The position numbers were made by a program, and so were the translations under genes. From Thermoflexales bacterium (lineage in GTDB: Bacteria; Chloroflexota; Anaerolineae; Fen-1058), in NCBI GenBank assembly GCA_016931085.1, contig JAFGFO010000294.1:1-11592 (forward strand): a DNA stretch of 11,592 bases. Reading direction: 5' to 3'. This document shows positions 1-7,447 of this stretch, piece after piece. How positions within the stretch are numbered: the stretch's first letter is position 1; every line of letters starts with the position of its first letter. Under the pieces are notes generated by a model. That model had not been told where the DNA came from. It was given only the letters and a program-made list of their open reading frames with translations, and searched no databases.

Positions 1-55
1 ACCTGCCACAGGTGCGGCGGCTATCCGCAGGACGCCTTTGGCGTAGAAAGCCGCC
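1..55. repeat. Structured hairpin element at the left edge (possible dispersed intergenic repeat)
   Basis: Three nested or adjacent inverted repeats are visible. ACCTG (1-5) pairs with CAGGT (9-13). GGCGGCT (16-22) pairs perfectly with AGCCGCC (49-55). Inside that stem, ACGCC (32-36) pairs with GGCGT (40-44) around a TTT loop. No T-tract follows on the + strand, so it does not look like a classical intrinsic terminator for a gene to the left. Such compact GC-rich palindromes are often dispersed intergenic repeats, but only one copy is in this window, so that is a guess. Confidence 0.4.
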
Positions 56-265
56 CTACAAAACGCTCTCTCCGACAGGCTCCTAGCCCCTAGTTTTCCC
101 CAGGCCGCTCGCGGGTGGTTTTCGTCGCGTTTGCTTGAAGAGGGCTTGCAGTCGGTGGCCCTCTCTCCCTGCCAAGTGCGCGCGCCTACTTGTCCCGGTC
201 ATCGCTTTGGTCTATCAGATTGGGGCACAGTTTACCACACTTGTGGCACTTGCGCAAGCTGGCAG
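56..265. other. Intergenic stretch without a recognised gene
   Basis: I see no credible gene here. The only open frame crossing it on the + strand, beginning near 131, has no ribosome-binding site, is rich in Cys and Trp, and overlaps the start of the downstream gene. Two small palindromes lie close to the promoter at 266-294: CCACA-CT-TGTGG (235-246) and the perfect CTTGCGCAAG (249-258). They sit just upstream of the -35 box, where an operator or activator site could be, but nothing else supports that. Confidence 0.5.
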
Positions 266-294
266 TTGCGCTGCGGGCGTTTAGGCGCTATAAT
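266..294 (+). promoter_or_regulatory. Sigma70-like promoter for the secreted propeller protein gene
   Basis: A perfect -10 hexamer TATAAT (289-294) is preceded at exactly 17 bp by TTGCGC (266-271), which shares only the TTG with the consensus -35. Transcription would begin near 301, leaving a leader of about 27 nt before the ATG at 328. The leader contains AAGGA (315-319) as ribosome-binding site. The DNA just upstream carries two palindromes (235-246 and 249-258). Confidence 0.6.
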
Positions 295-327
295 ATCTAA
301 GAAGGCTGGAGGGCAAGGAAGACAACC

Positions 328-3300
328 ATGTACGATTGGTCTACTCATAGAGCTAGACGGTTTCACGATTTGCTGATTTTCGGCTTCTTGTTGCTGACCC
401 CTCTTGTCTCAGCTCAGACTTCTCCACCCGGCTGGCAGGATCCCCGCCGGGAGCCTGACTTGATGCGCGATCTGTATGGCGGCGCCCCATCACATGTCTA
501 TGACCCCGCCTTGAAATCGCGAGAGATATCCCCACCAACTGAGCCGGCGGCCGTGGTGGCCTTGCCGACTTGGACCCAGTTGGCTTTCCAGTCATTTCGG
601 AATGACAACTGGGACATCTACTTGATCCATCCTGATGGCAGCGGCGAAGTGCGCCTGACGTCCGATGGCTCTGTAGAAGCCTACCCTGCTCTCAAGCGTG
701 GTTGCGAGCGTGTGCTTTTCGTCTCTGACAGAAGTGGTAATGTCGAGATCTATGCGGTAGACGCAAATGGCGCTAACTTGCAGCAACTCAGCTATGACCA
801 GGCGAGCGACACATGGCCGGCCTGGTCGCCTGACGGAACACAGATAGCTTTTCAGTCTTCCCGCGCCGGCAACAGCGACCTGTTTGTGATGAATGGTGAT
901 GGATCGAACGTCAGGCAATTGACGAGCTCGGGCGCGTTCGACGGGTATCCTAGTTGGTCGCCGGATGGGGCGCAGATCGTTTTTTCTTCTAATCGCACCG
1001 GCCGCTACGAATTGTGGATCACGAACGCCGATGGCTCTAATCAGCGTCAATTGACCTCCGGCGCGATCGCTTTCCAGCCGGCCTGGTCACCCAGCGGGGA
1101 CAAGATTGCCTACGCTAACGACGGCGACGACGATGGCTGGTTGGAGATATGGCAAGTCAATGTCGACGGCACGGCGCCCACACGTTTGTACGACGATGGT
1201 TACCACATGGACCGCTGGGCGCCGGCCTGGTCGCCAGATGGCCAGTGGTTGGCTTACGTTGAAACGAACTGGATATCGTATCAGGGCGAATGGTATTGGA
1301 CGTACAGTTACATGCGGCTCCGGGAGCTTGGTACGGGGCAGCAGGTCTCTCCGGCCAACGACGATCGTGTGTGGAAAGCGCATTGGGCTTCTGCTGATGC
1401 CTCTCCCCCAGGCCCTTGTACAGTTAACGTACCGAATCGAGTCAGAGTCAACCCTTTCATCGCCACTTGGTCAGCCGAGGATGTTGGGGGGGCCGGTGTG
1501 GCGAGCTATGACGTGCAGGTGCGCAGCCCGGCTGCGCCCTGGAGAGATTTTTTCTCTGGCGCCCAGTCGGCCAGTATCTATCCAGCCCGGGCGAATGAGG
1601 GAACAATCGAATTCCGCTGCCGTGCCCGCGACCGGGCCGGCAACGTTTCGGGATGGACAGAGGCTGTTTCCTCTGCTACGCTCGACGCGACGAATCCCGG
1701 CTCTTCCGTTTCGGTGCCCATGTGCGCGCGAGCATCCCAGGCGGCAAACATACAATGGAGTGGGTACGACTCGGGCAGCGGCATCGCCAGCTATGATGTC
1801 TTTGTGCGCGAGGGCGACAGCGGCAATTGGACGGTGTGGAAGGACACAGTGACACACACTCAAGCTGTTTTTACAGGAATAGCTGGACGCACTTACTCCT
1901 TTCGCAGCCAGGCGCGCGACCTGGCCGGGCACACCGAGCCTTGGCAACCCACGCCTCAGGCGAGCCTCTCGTTTTATTCGCAGGTGGTATCGGTCACGAC
2001 GAGAAATAACCGAGGCGATCCGGTTATGAGGCCCAGGCTGGATCTCGCGCCAAGCGCGCCTTGTGTTGAGAGTTCTCCCATTTTCGGGCGAGATAATCTC
2101 TACTTGGACCAAGCTGGCCATTATGCCCTGCAAGCCTCGGCGGCCGGTTACGGAATACTGCCGCCGATGACGCTCGACATCACGAGGGATATGAGCCTGG
2201 ACTTGTTTCTCCCTCCCCAGGACGACGCCGTCCGTAATGGTGGCTTCGAGGCCGGCAGCCTGGGCGAATGGTCCATAGCCGGCAACGGCGCACACGCCGA
2301 CGCCGGGATGCCGCACAGTGGCGCTTACGCGTTGAAGCTTGTCTCACCGGCAACAGGCACGCTGGTCTTGCCTTACGTCGTGACGCAAACAGTAGCGCTT
2401 GGACAGGCTATGCACGAGCCTACCCTTTCGTTCATGTACAATATCCCCCAGGACTTGCAGGGTGTATTCTCGGTGTGGATAGTGGGCATAACGAGCACGA
2501 GTGTACTCTCTACAGGCGCGGCGACAGAAGGATGGGTGCACGCTTGGACCGACCTGTCCGCCTATGCAGGTCAGAGCATAACGCTGTCCTTTGAATTGAG
2601 TGACACTGTTGCGCCGGTTTGGATTGACGAGGTATCTGTGGGAAGCTGGCGGGCGCTGCCTCACTATACTTTTCTCCCGCTTGTGTCGGCCGGCCGCCAG
2701 AGAACGGCCCTGAGCGCTGATTGGCCCACCTTGGGCTATGACGCGGCGCACAGCGGGTATAACAGCCAAGACCCAGGTGCTTCGCGCTACGCCCTGGCCT
2801 GGACACTCGCTCTGCCATCCAATTTGAGCCTTGAATTGAGACAGGCTGCTGTTGCGGATGGCGTGTTGGCCGTTTCACACGAGGGCTCCCAGGCGATCAA
2901 GGCAGTCATCGCGTTGGATGCAAACAATGGGCGTGAGCTGTGGCGCAGAACGTTTTACGACAAATTTTCGGTCAATCCCCCAACGAGCGCCTATGGCGCC
3001 GTCTACGTCCAGGAGGGTAATCATGGTCAGGACTCGTATTTATTCTGTCTCGATCTGTATACCGGCCGGCAAAATTGGCAGTCTCCCTTCTCGGCTCAAT
3101 GGGAGCTCTACTTTGCCCCGCTCGTCATCGACGGTGCAGTGTATGTGAACGGCGGTTATTACGGCGGCATGTACGGCTATAACGCCGGCAACGGTGCGCA
3201 ACTTTGGTTCTTGGGTCTCGAGCAAGAAGCTGAGTGGACGCCGGCTTATGCACACGGACGGTTGTATACCTGGGTAAACTACAATTTTAGATCTCACGAC

Positions 3301-3789
3301 CCGGCTACTGGACTTGTCGTCTGGAGCCTGAGACCAGGTCCCGTCCTGTATGGGTTTGGAGGCGCAGACACAACACCAGTGATCGCAGGTCAGATCGCGT
3401 TGGTGGTGGACTCGGGCCGCTTGTACGCCATTGACCTGGAAGCGCGCCAGGTTAAATGGTCGTCGGGCGGCGATTACGATCGGGCATTCCCAGCCGTCGC
3501 CGATGGCGTCGTCTACGCGCTGAGTGGGGGAACGCTAGAAGCCCGGCGTCTCGCCGATGGTGTGCTGCTGTGGAGCTTCAGCGGGGACGGCCAGCTCACA
3601 AATGCCCCGCTCGTCGCCGGCAATCACGTCTACGTGGCGTCCACGGCAACTACCTACGTGCTCGGTAGAAGCACGCACGATCTCGAATGGCAAACATCTC
3701 ACGGCGGCTGGCTCACGGTCGCCAATGGCTTTCTCTACATTGCCCAAACAGGCCAGGCGCTCTATGCCTATCGCGCTCAAGAGCCTTAA
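328..3789 (+). CDS. Large secreted multidomain protein with PD40 (TolB-like) and PQQ-type beta-propellers
   Basis: This 1153-aa protein has an N-terminal Sec signal peptide: basic RARR, a hydrophobic LLIFGFLLLTPLV core, and cleavage probably after VSA near residue 30. Residues about 82-345 form six TolB/PD40-type repeats; WSPDG or WSPSG motifs start at residues 166, 210, 253 and 301, each followed by an IxxxNxDGSxxRQLT-like strand. Residues about 360-555 hold two Fn3-like repeats (SYDVQVR, SYDVFVR, RARDRAGN, QARDLAGH). A carboxypeptidase-regulatory-like stretch follows, then a carbohydrate-binding-like jelly roll from NGGFEAG (637) to about 775. An FLPLVSA motif (782-788) resembles the C-terminal tails of Chloroflexota exoproteins. 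From WPTLGYD (799) to the end is a PQQ-type propeller (NNGRELWRR, ADGVLLWSF). No catalytic motif is seen, so a binding or sensing surface role is likely. The ATG at 328 is supported by AAGGA 8 nt upstream and by the signal peptide. The fpg-like gene follows 11 bp after the stop. Confidence 0.9.
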   Translation: MYDWSTHRARRFHDLLIFGFLLLTPLVSAQTSPPGWQDPRREPDLMRDLYGGAPSHVYDPALKSREISPPTEPAAVVALPTWTQLAFQSFRNDNWDIYLIHPDGSGEVRLTSDGSVEAYPALKRGCERVLFVSDRSGNVEIYAVDANGANLQQLSYDQASDTWPAWSPDGTQIAFQSSRAGNSDLFVMNGDGSNVRQLTSSGAFDGYPSWSPDGAQIVFSSNRTGRYELWITNADGSNQRQLTSGAIAFQPAWSPSGDKIAYANDGDDDGWLEIWQVNVDGTAPTRLYDDGYHMDRWAPAWSPDGQWLAYVETNWISYQGEWYWTYSYMRLRELGTGQQVSPANDDRVWKAHWASADASPPGPCTVNVPNRVRVNPFIATWSAEDVGGAGVASYDVQVRSPAAPWRDFFSGAQSASIYPARANEGTIEFRCRARDRAGNVSGWTEAVSSATLDATNPGSSVSVPMCARASQAANIQWSGYDSGSGIASYDVFVREGDSGNWTVWKDTVTHTQAVFTGIAGRTYSFRSQARDLAGHTEPWQPTPQASLSFYSQVVSVTTRNNRGDPVMRPRLDLAPSAPCVESSPIFGRDNLYLDQAGHYALQASAAGYGILPPMTLDITRDMSLDLFLPPQDDAVRNGGFEAGSLGEWSIAGNGAHADAGMPHSGAYALKLVSPATGTLVLPYVVTQTVALGQAMHEPTLSFMYNIPQDLQGVFSVWIVGITSTSVLSTGAATEGWVHAWTDLSAYAGQSITLSFELSDTVAPVWIDEVSVGSWRALPHYTFLPLVSAGRQRTALSADWPTLGYDAAHSGYNSQDPGASRYALAWTLALPSNLSLELRQAAVADGVLAVSHEGSQAIKAVIALDANNGRELWRRTFYDKFSVNPPTSAYGAVYVQEGNHGQDSYLFCLDLYTGRQNWQSPFSAQWELYFAPLVIDGAVYVNGGYYGGMYGYNAGNGAQLWFLGLEQEAEWTPAYAHGRLYTWVNYNFRSHDPATGLVVWSLRPGPVLYGFGGADTTPVIAGQIALVVDSGRLYAIDLEARQVKWSSGGDYDRAFPAVADGVVYALSGGTLEARRLADGVLLWSFSGDGQLTNAPLVAGNHVYVASTATTYVLGRSTHDLEWQTSHGGWLTVANGFLYIAQTGQALYAYRAQEP

Positions 3790-3795
3790 GGAGGT
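3788..3795 (+). promoter_or_regulatory. Strong Shine-Dalgarno overlapping the upstream stop codon
   Basis: AAGGAGGT begins inside the TAA stop (3787-3789) of the propeller gene and lies 5 nt before the ATG at 3801. It fixes the start of the glycosylase-like gene, whose frame is open further upstream to 3687. It also implies translation of both genes from one mRNA, probably coupled. Confidence 0.85.
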
Positions 3796-3800
3796 TAGAC

Positions 3801-4628
3801 ATGTACGAGTTGCCCGAGTGTGTGGTTTTGGCCAAGCAAATGAATGATACGCTGAAAGGAAAGACGATACAAAGAGGACAGTTGGGGAACAGCCCCCACA
3901 AGTTCGTCTGGTACAATAGAAGCCACGACGAGTTCGAGCAGTTGACAAGAGGCAAGACGCTTGGGCAAGCCCAGGCGAAAGGGAGATGGCTCTTCGTCCC
4001 ATTTGAGCCTGGCTATGTGTTTTTGCTAGGCGAATGGGGGGGCAAGCTGCTGTATCACCCCCCAGGCTCAAAGACGCCGAACAAGTATCACCTGTACATG
4101 ACATTTGAAGATGGCTCTTTTCTCACCGCGCTCACCCAGATGTGGGGAGCCGCCGAACTGTACGAGAAGGGAGAAGAGCAAAACAGGCAGTACGTCAAGG
4201 GAATGAGGACGACGCCCATAGAGCCTGGCTTCAGCTTTGATTATTTTTGCGCCCTCGTGGAAGAGCTGGCAGGAGAGAAGCGCAGCGCCAAGGCGTTATT
4301 GACACAGGATCAAATGATTCCAGGGCTGGGCAATGCGATCGCTCAAGACATCCTTTTCCGGGCTCGTCTTCATCCCAAGCATTCGATTGCTGATCTGAGC
4401 ACTGCCCAGAGAAAAGCCCTGCACCGTGCCATCGTCAACACGGTTCGTGAGGTCATAGACAAGGGGGGCCGGTACGACGAATATGACCTGCACAACCATC
4501 CGGGCGGCTACGTTCGCCTGATGGACAAGAACGCGCTCTCCCGTCCCTGCCCTGAATGTGGGGGCGCCATAGAAAAGCTCCAGTATCTGGGAGGAGCGTG
4601 CTATGTGTGTCCAAGCTGCCAGGAATAA
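3801..4628 (+). CDS. Fpg/Nei-family DNA glycosylase homologue lacking the N-terminal proline
   Basis: This 275-aa protein matches formamidopyrimidine-DNA glycosylase/endonuclease VIII in length and architecture. It has the N-terminal ELPE motif, a lysine (K60, in QAQAKGRW) where Fpg has its conserved Lys57, the H2TH region with the GLGN loop (175-178), and a C-terminal zinc finger C250-x2-C253-x16-C270-x2-C273. Classical Fpg starts MPELPE and uses Pro2 as nucleophile; here the start is MYELPE, so residue 2 is Tyr. The zinc-finger arginine of classical Fpg (in R-x-T-F-Y-C) also appears replaced, by GGACYVC. Glu3 is kept. From memory, a subfamily beginning MIELPE or similar exists in other bacteria, often annotated endonuclease VIII, so this looks like a conserved variant and not a sequencing error. 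Whether it cleaves lesions by the usual Schiff-base chemistry is doubtful. It is co-transcribed with the secreted propeller gene and faces the regulator gene convergently. Confidence 0.85.
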   Translation: MYELPECVVLAKQMNDTLKGKTIQRGQLGNSPHKFVWYNRSHDEFEQLTRGKTLGQAQAKGRWLFVPFEPGYVFLLGEWGGKLLYHPPGSKTPNKYHLYMTFEDGSFLTALTQMWGAAELYEKGEEQNRQYVKGMRTTPIEPGFSFDYFCALVEELAGEKRSAKALLTQDQMIPGLGNAIAQDILFRARLHPKHSIADLSTAQRKALHRAIVNTVREVIDKGGRYDEYDLHNHPGGYVRLMDKNALSRPCPECGGAIEKLQYLGGACYVCPSCQE

Positions 4629-4653
4629 TGGTGGGCAGAGGAGACCACGCATC

Positions 4654-7257
4654 TTACTCCAGCCTGGTTTTTTCTACTTCTTGGGGCAACCCCAGGCAGG
4701 TGAATAATTCGATGGCCTGGTCTAACGCTTCCCTGGCCGCCGGCGCATTTTGCTGGGCCAGGTAGACCCGCCCCAGCGAGCGCCAGGCGTATGCCTCTAG
4801 AAATCTATCCTGGTTCTGGTGAGCCAGTTGGATGGATTGCTGGATAAGCTCATAGGCGTTCTGGAACTGGCCCTGGGCCAGCTTTATTTCCCCCAACACG
4901 CGAAAGCCATCGGGCAGAGTTGCAGCCTCTTCTTGTTGGATGACTCGCATGGCAAAATGCTCAGCCGTCTCCAGCTCGCCTAGCAGTTGGTAGGCCTCGG
5001 CCATGTTTTGGGCGGCGACGGCGATGCCATACGATTGGTTCAGGCGCTCGAACAGGGCCAGGGCTTTTTGGGCCGGCGGGATGACTGCCTGGGGCCGCCC
5101 GGCCAGGTTGTACATGAATGCCTGGTTAGCCTGGATACTGGCCAGGTTGGTCAAATCGCCGATGCGTTCAAAATATTGCTTGGCTTTCTGCCAATGCTTC
5201 TCGGCTTGTTCAAAGTTACCTTGGCGGGCCAGCAAGGCAGCCAGGTTCTTGCGAACCTTGGCTTCACCCCGGGTGTGCTTGATCTCTTGAGCAAACTTTA
5301 GGGCGTCCAGGTAATGCTGGCCGGCCTGCTCGTAGTGGCCCATGCGGTATTGGATCTGCCCTTGCAAGTTTTCCACTTCGTAGCGCGCCAGCAGCGCCTC
5401 GCGCCAGGCCTGGTCAAGCTCTTGTTGGCACATGTACACCCAGCCCAGGTTTTTGTGGAAATGCGCGACTTGACCCTCTGCCAACGCCTCGGTCGTCTCC
5501 AGCCCCTCGCGGTAGGCAGCCAGGGCCTGCTCGAGCTGGCCGCCAACTTCTGCAACGTCGCCCTCCAGTTGCCTGGCGCGAGCTTTGAACATGGGTGTTC
5601 GCCACAAGGTCGAGCGCAAGTCGTGGCGAGCCTGGTCGTACTTGCCAGACAATTTGAACAATTCAGCGCGCAGCAAGACGAGTTTTTCCCTGTCCTGCCC
5701 GCGTAATTCTTGCTTGGAGAGACTTTCGAACAGGGCCAAGGCCTCTTTGGCGTGTCCCTGGTTGATTTCCCGTCGTTGGTGGTGGTACCACAATCGGACA
5801 GCTACGGAAGGCTGGCGGCCTTCCAGGTAGTGGTAAGCTGCGGCAGTGTACTCTCCTCGATCAGCGCGAATGGCGGCCGCACGGCTGTGCAGGTTCTGCC
5901 TGTCTTCGGGCGAAAGCCAATGGTAGAGCACGCCTTTAAAGGCTGGCAGGACGTATACACCATCGCGATGATCGGCGTGTACCAGCCGCCGCTCGATCAA
6001 GTTATCCAAGGCCGGCTGGTGATTCCGCCAGGCATCGCGTGGGGTGGAGCGGCGAAAGACAGACAAGAAGCTCAACAGCAGGCGCTCATTTTCGTCCATG
6101 CGGCGGCATATACGGTCCAACATGAACTCGAGCGAAGGAGAAGCCGGGATGCGTTGTAAAGCGTCTGCCAAGGGTTCGCCAGATCGGTGCAAGGCGATGA
6201 ACAGCTCGATGAGGCGCGGGCTGCCATGGGTATAGGCCTGCAGGCGGGCCAGGTCGCCGGCCGAGAGGCGAATAGCGGCTTGCGCCAACATCTGGTCGAT
6301 GGCGGACGAGGATAGACCGTCTAGGGCGCGCTGGAGGTCAGCCTCGATGAGTGGCTGCTGGCCGATGAGGAGGAGGGGGGAAAGGCCGCGCAAGCTTTCC
6401 AAGAAGGAAACAAGCTGGGCATGGGCCTCAATGTCCGCCGGTTGCAGTAGGTCCACTTCGTCAAAGCACAGGAGCGGATGTAATTGGCACAGGTCGTGCC
6501 GGCTTAGGCCGTGGGCAACCTCGATCTTCACCTGGCTCACATCGGCCACGAGCTGCCGCCACAGGCTCGAAGCGCCATTGGTGTGCAAAAAGTAGCCCAG
6601 TGAAAATAAAAGACTGCTCAGGTGATCGTTGAGACCGGGACGCAGGGTAAACCAAAAGGCTGGCTGTGGCGCAAGGACAGTGACCAGGTGAGCCCCCAAG
6701 GTCGTTTTGCCCACCCCACCTGGGCCGGTCAAGGCGACCGTTTGCCCCTCCTGCAGCGCCCGCATGCAATGGGCTGTTACATCCTGGCGGCCAAAAAGCC
6801 CATCGTGGGCCGGGGGAGAATCCAGGTAAAGTAATGGGTTGACCTGGCTGATCAGGGTGTCTTCTAATTGTTGGATGGCTTTGTCACGGTGGCGATAATA
6901 AGAGGCAGAAGAGATATGAAGCGTGCTGGCCACCTCAAGCCACGGCCGCCCCCGGAAAAAGCCTAGATCGAGCAGATGGGCGTAATAAGCGCTCTCCTCA
7001 TCCTGCCTGGCGAGCAAATCGACGGCCTGTCGCAGCATTTTTTGCAGCACATGTCCCCGTTCGGCGGCGGTCACCTGCTCGCCCCTGAGACGTGCTCCCA
7101 GGAAATAGGGCGAGGCCAAGGGCGAGTTCTCACCCAACCAGGCAGGGTCGGTAACATTATCCAGCGCCTGTTCGAGCTGGCGCGTAAAGGCATCCAGGCC
7201 GCGATCAGCAATAGCTTTTTCGTCTGACGTTCTCGATTTTCTGACTTTGCCAGGCAT
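4654..7257 (-). CDS. STAND-type transcriptional regulator: HTH, NTPase and TPR repeats
   Basis: With the ATG at 7257 the product has 867 aa. Residues about 50-135 form a helical N-terminal domain ending in a helix-turn-helix (EVASTLHISSASYYRHRDKA, about 108-127) that probably binds DNA. The NTPase follows: Walker A GPGGVGKTT (178-186), a Walker B-like LLCFDEVD (262-269), and the GSPRLIELF segment (345-353) typical of STAND ATPases. A winged-helix-like linker region leads into roughly eight TPR repeats from about 500 to the C-terminus (for example NLGWVY, NLAALLARQG, NMAEAYQLLG, SLGRVYLAQQ). The order resembles MalT-like regulators but with the HTH at the N-terminus. In the family, ligand or partner binding releases the autoinhibited ATPase. 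An upstream extension of the frame to a TTG at 7419 is rejected because it runs through the repeat element and the divergent promoter region. No good ribosome-binding site sits at the ATG (a GGAGG lies 20 nt away), so the start is moderately certain. The gene is divergent from the exported hydrolase gene, a plausible target. Confidence 0.85.
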   Translation of the reverse strand: MPGKVRKSRTSDEKAIADRGLDAFTRQLEQALDNVTDPAWLGENSPLASPYFLGARLRGEQVTAAERGHVLQKMLRQAVDLLARQDEESAYYAHLLDLGFFRGRPWLEVASTLHISSASYYRHRDKAIQQLEDTLISQVNPLLYLDSPPAHDGLFGRQDVTAHCMRALQEGQTVALTGPGGVGKTTLGAHLVTVLAPQPAFWFTLRPGLNDHLSSLLFSLGYFLHTNGASSLWRQLVADVSQVKIEVAHGLSRHDLCQLHPLLCFDEVDLLQPADIEAHAQLVSFLESLRGLSPLLLIGQQPLIEADLQRALDGLSSSAIDQMLAQAAIRLSAGDLARLQAYTHGSPRLIELFIALHRSGEPLADALQRIPASPSLEFMLDRICRRMDENERLLLSFLSVFRRSTPRDAWRNHQPALDNLIERRLVHADHRDGVYVLPAFKGVLYHWLSPEDRQNLHSRAAAIRADRGEYTAAAYHYLEGRQPSVAVRLWYHHQRREINQGHAKEALALFESLSKQELRGQDREKLVLLRAELFKLSGKYDQARHDLRSTLWRTPMFKARARQLEGDVAEVGGQLEQALAAYREGLETTEALAEGQVAHFHKNLGWVYMCQQELDQAWREALLARYEVENLQGQIQYRMGHYEQAGQHYLDALKFAQEIKHTRGEAKVRKNLAALLARQGNFEQAEKHWQKAKQYFERIGDLTNLASIQANQAFMYNLAGRPQAVIPPAQKALALFERLNQSYGIAVAAQNMAEAYQLLGELETAEHFAMRVIQQEEAATLPDGFRVLGEIKLAQGQFQNAYELIQQSIQLAHQNQDRFLEAYAWRSLGRVYLAQQNAPAAREALDQAIELFTCLGLPQEVEKTRLE

Positions 7258-7303
7258 GGTGTATACTCTATAAAAAGCCTCCGGCAAAAATGTCCACAAG
7301 AGA

Positions 7304-7332
7304 ATTATAACACAGTAAGCCACAAGTGAGAA
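7304..7332 (-). promoter_or_regulatory. Putative promoter of the STAND regulator gene
   Basis: Read on the minus strand, a perfect TATAAT (7304-7309) is preceded at 17 bp by TTCTCA (7327-7332), a 4/6 match to the consensus -35. This would give a leader of about 40 nt before the ATG at 7257. The -35 box lies inside the repeat element shared with the 9333 copy, so whatever binds that element could also affect the regulator's own transcription. Confidence 0.5.
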
Positions 7333-7379
7333 AAAAAGGCTTTTTTTGAGAATGGCAGCGATCGACTTGGCATATAATG
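7322..7379 (+). repeat. Shared upstream element, copy 1
   Basis: This 58-bp segment aligns without gaps to 9333-9390: 44 of 58 positions are identical, and 33 of the first 38. The conserved core is ACAAGTGAGAAAAAAA, then a T-rich stretch, TTTTGAGAATGGC and GCG. A TATAAT box (7373-7378) lies at the same offset as TATCAT in copy 2. The element sits between the divergent STAND regulator and the Tat-exported hydrolase gene. It probably carries the promoter or operator of the latter. Confidence 0.7.
7346..7378 (+). promoter_or_regulatory. Putative non-canonical promoter of the exported SGNH-like gene
   Basis: TTGAGA (7346-7351) and TATAAT (7373-7378) are separated by 21 bp, too long for a standard sigma70 promoter. 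The same pair (TTGAGA ... TATCAT) with the same 21-bp spacing occurs in copy 2 before the lyase gene. This suggests that the arrangement matters: an activator-dependent promoter, or one read by an alternative sigma factor. Which of these applies is inference. Confidence 0.4.
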
Positions 7380-7447
7380 AAGGTAGGTGTACTGATTGGA
7401 AAATGTTGTTTCCTAGCAACTTCTGACGCTATGTGGACAGGAGAAAT

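Noticed and set aside
131..376. 81-codon frame ahead of and overlapping the propeller gene, with Cys pairs suggestive of a zinc ribbon
   Set aside because: There is no ribosome-binding site, it overlaps the supported promoter and the start of the next gene, and the Cys spacing is not a convincing motif.
1106..1852. 248-codon + strand frame inside the propeller gene
   Set aside because: The composition is Arg-rich and low in plausible structure, typical of an out-of-frame reading. It is fully contained in a well-supported gene.
4629..4653. Possible bidirectional terminator between the convergent genes
   Set aside because: Only a 4-bp GTGG/CCAC pairing is present and there is no T-run on either side within the 25-bp gap.
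7331..7347. A-run followed by T-run (AAAAAAAGG-C-TTTTTTT) read as an intrinsic terminator
   Set aside because: The stem would be A-T only, it is not conserved as a stem in the second copy (9342-9358), and it lies upstream of both divergent genes where no transcript needs to end.
7258..7419. N-terminal extension of the STAND regulator to a TTG at 7419, which would add a hydrophobic, membrane-like segment
   Set aside because: The extension runs through the repeat element that also occurs in a non-coding context at 9333-9390 and through a good divergent -10 box. No ribosome-binding site supports the TTG. The hydrophobicity follows from the A/T tract.
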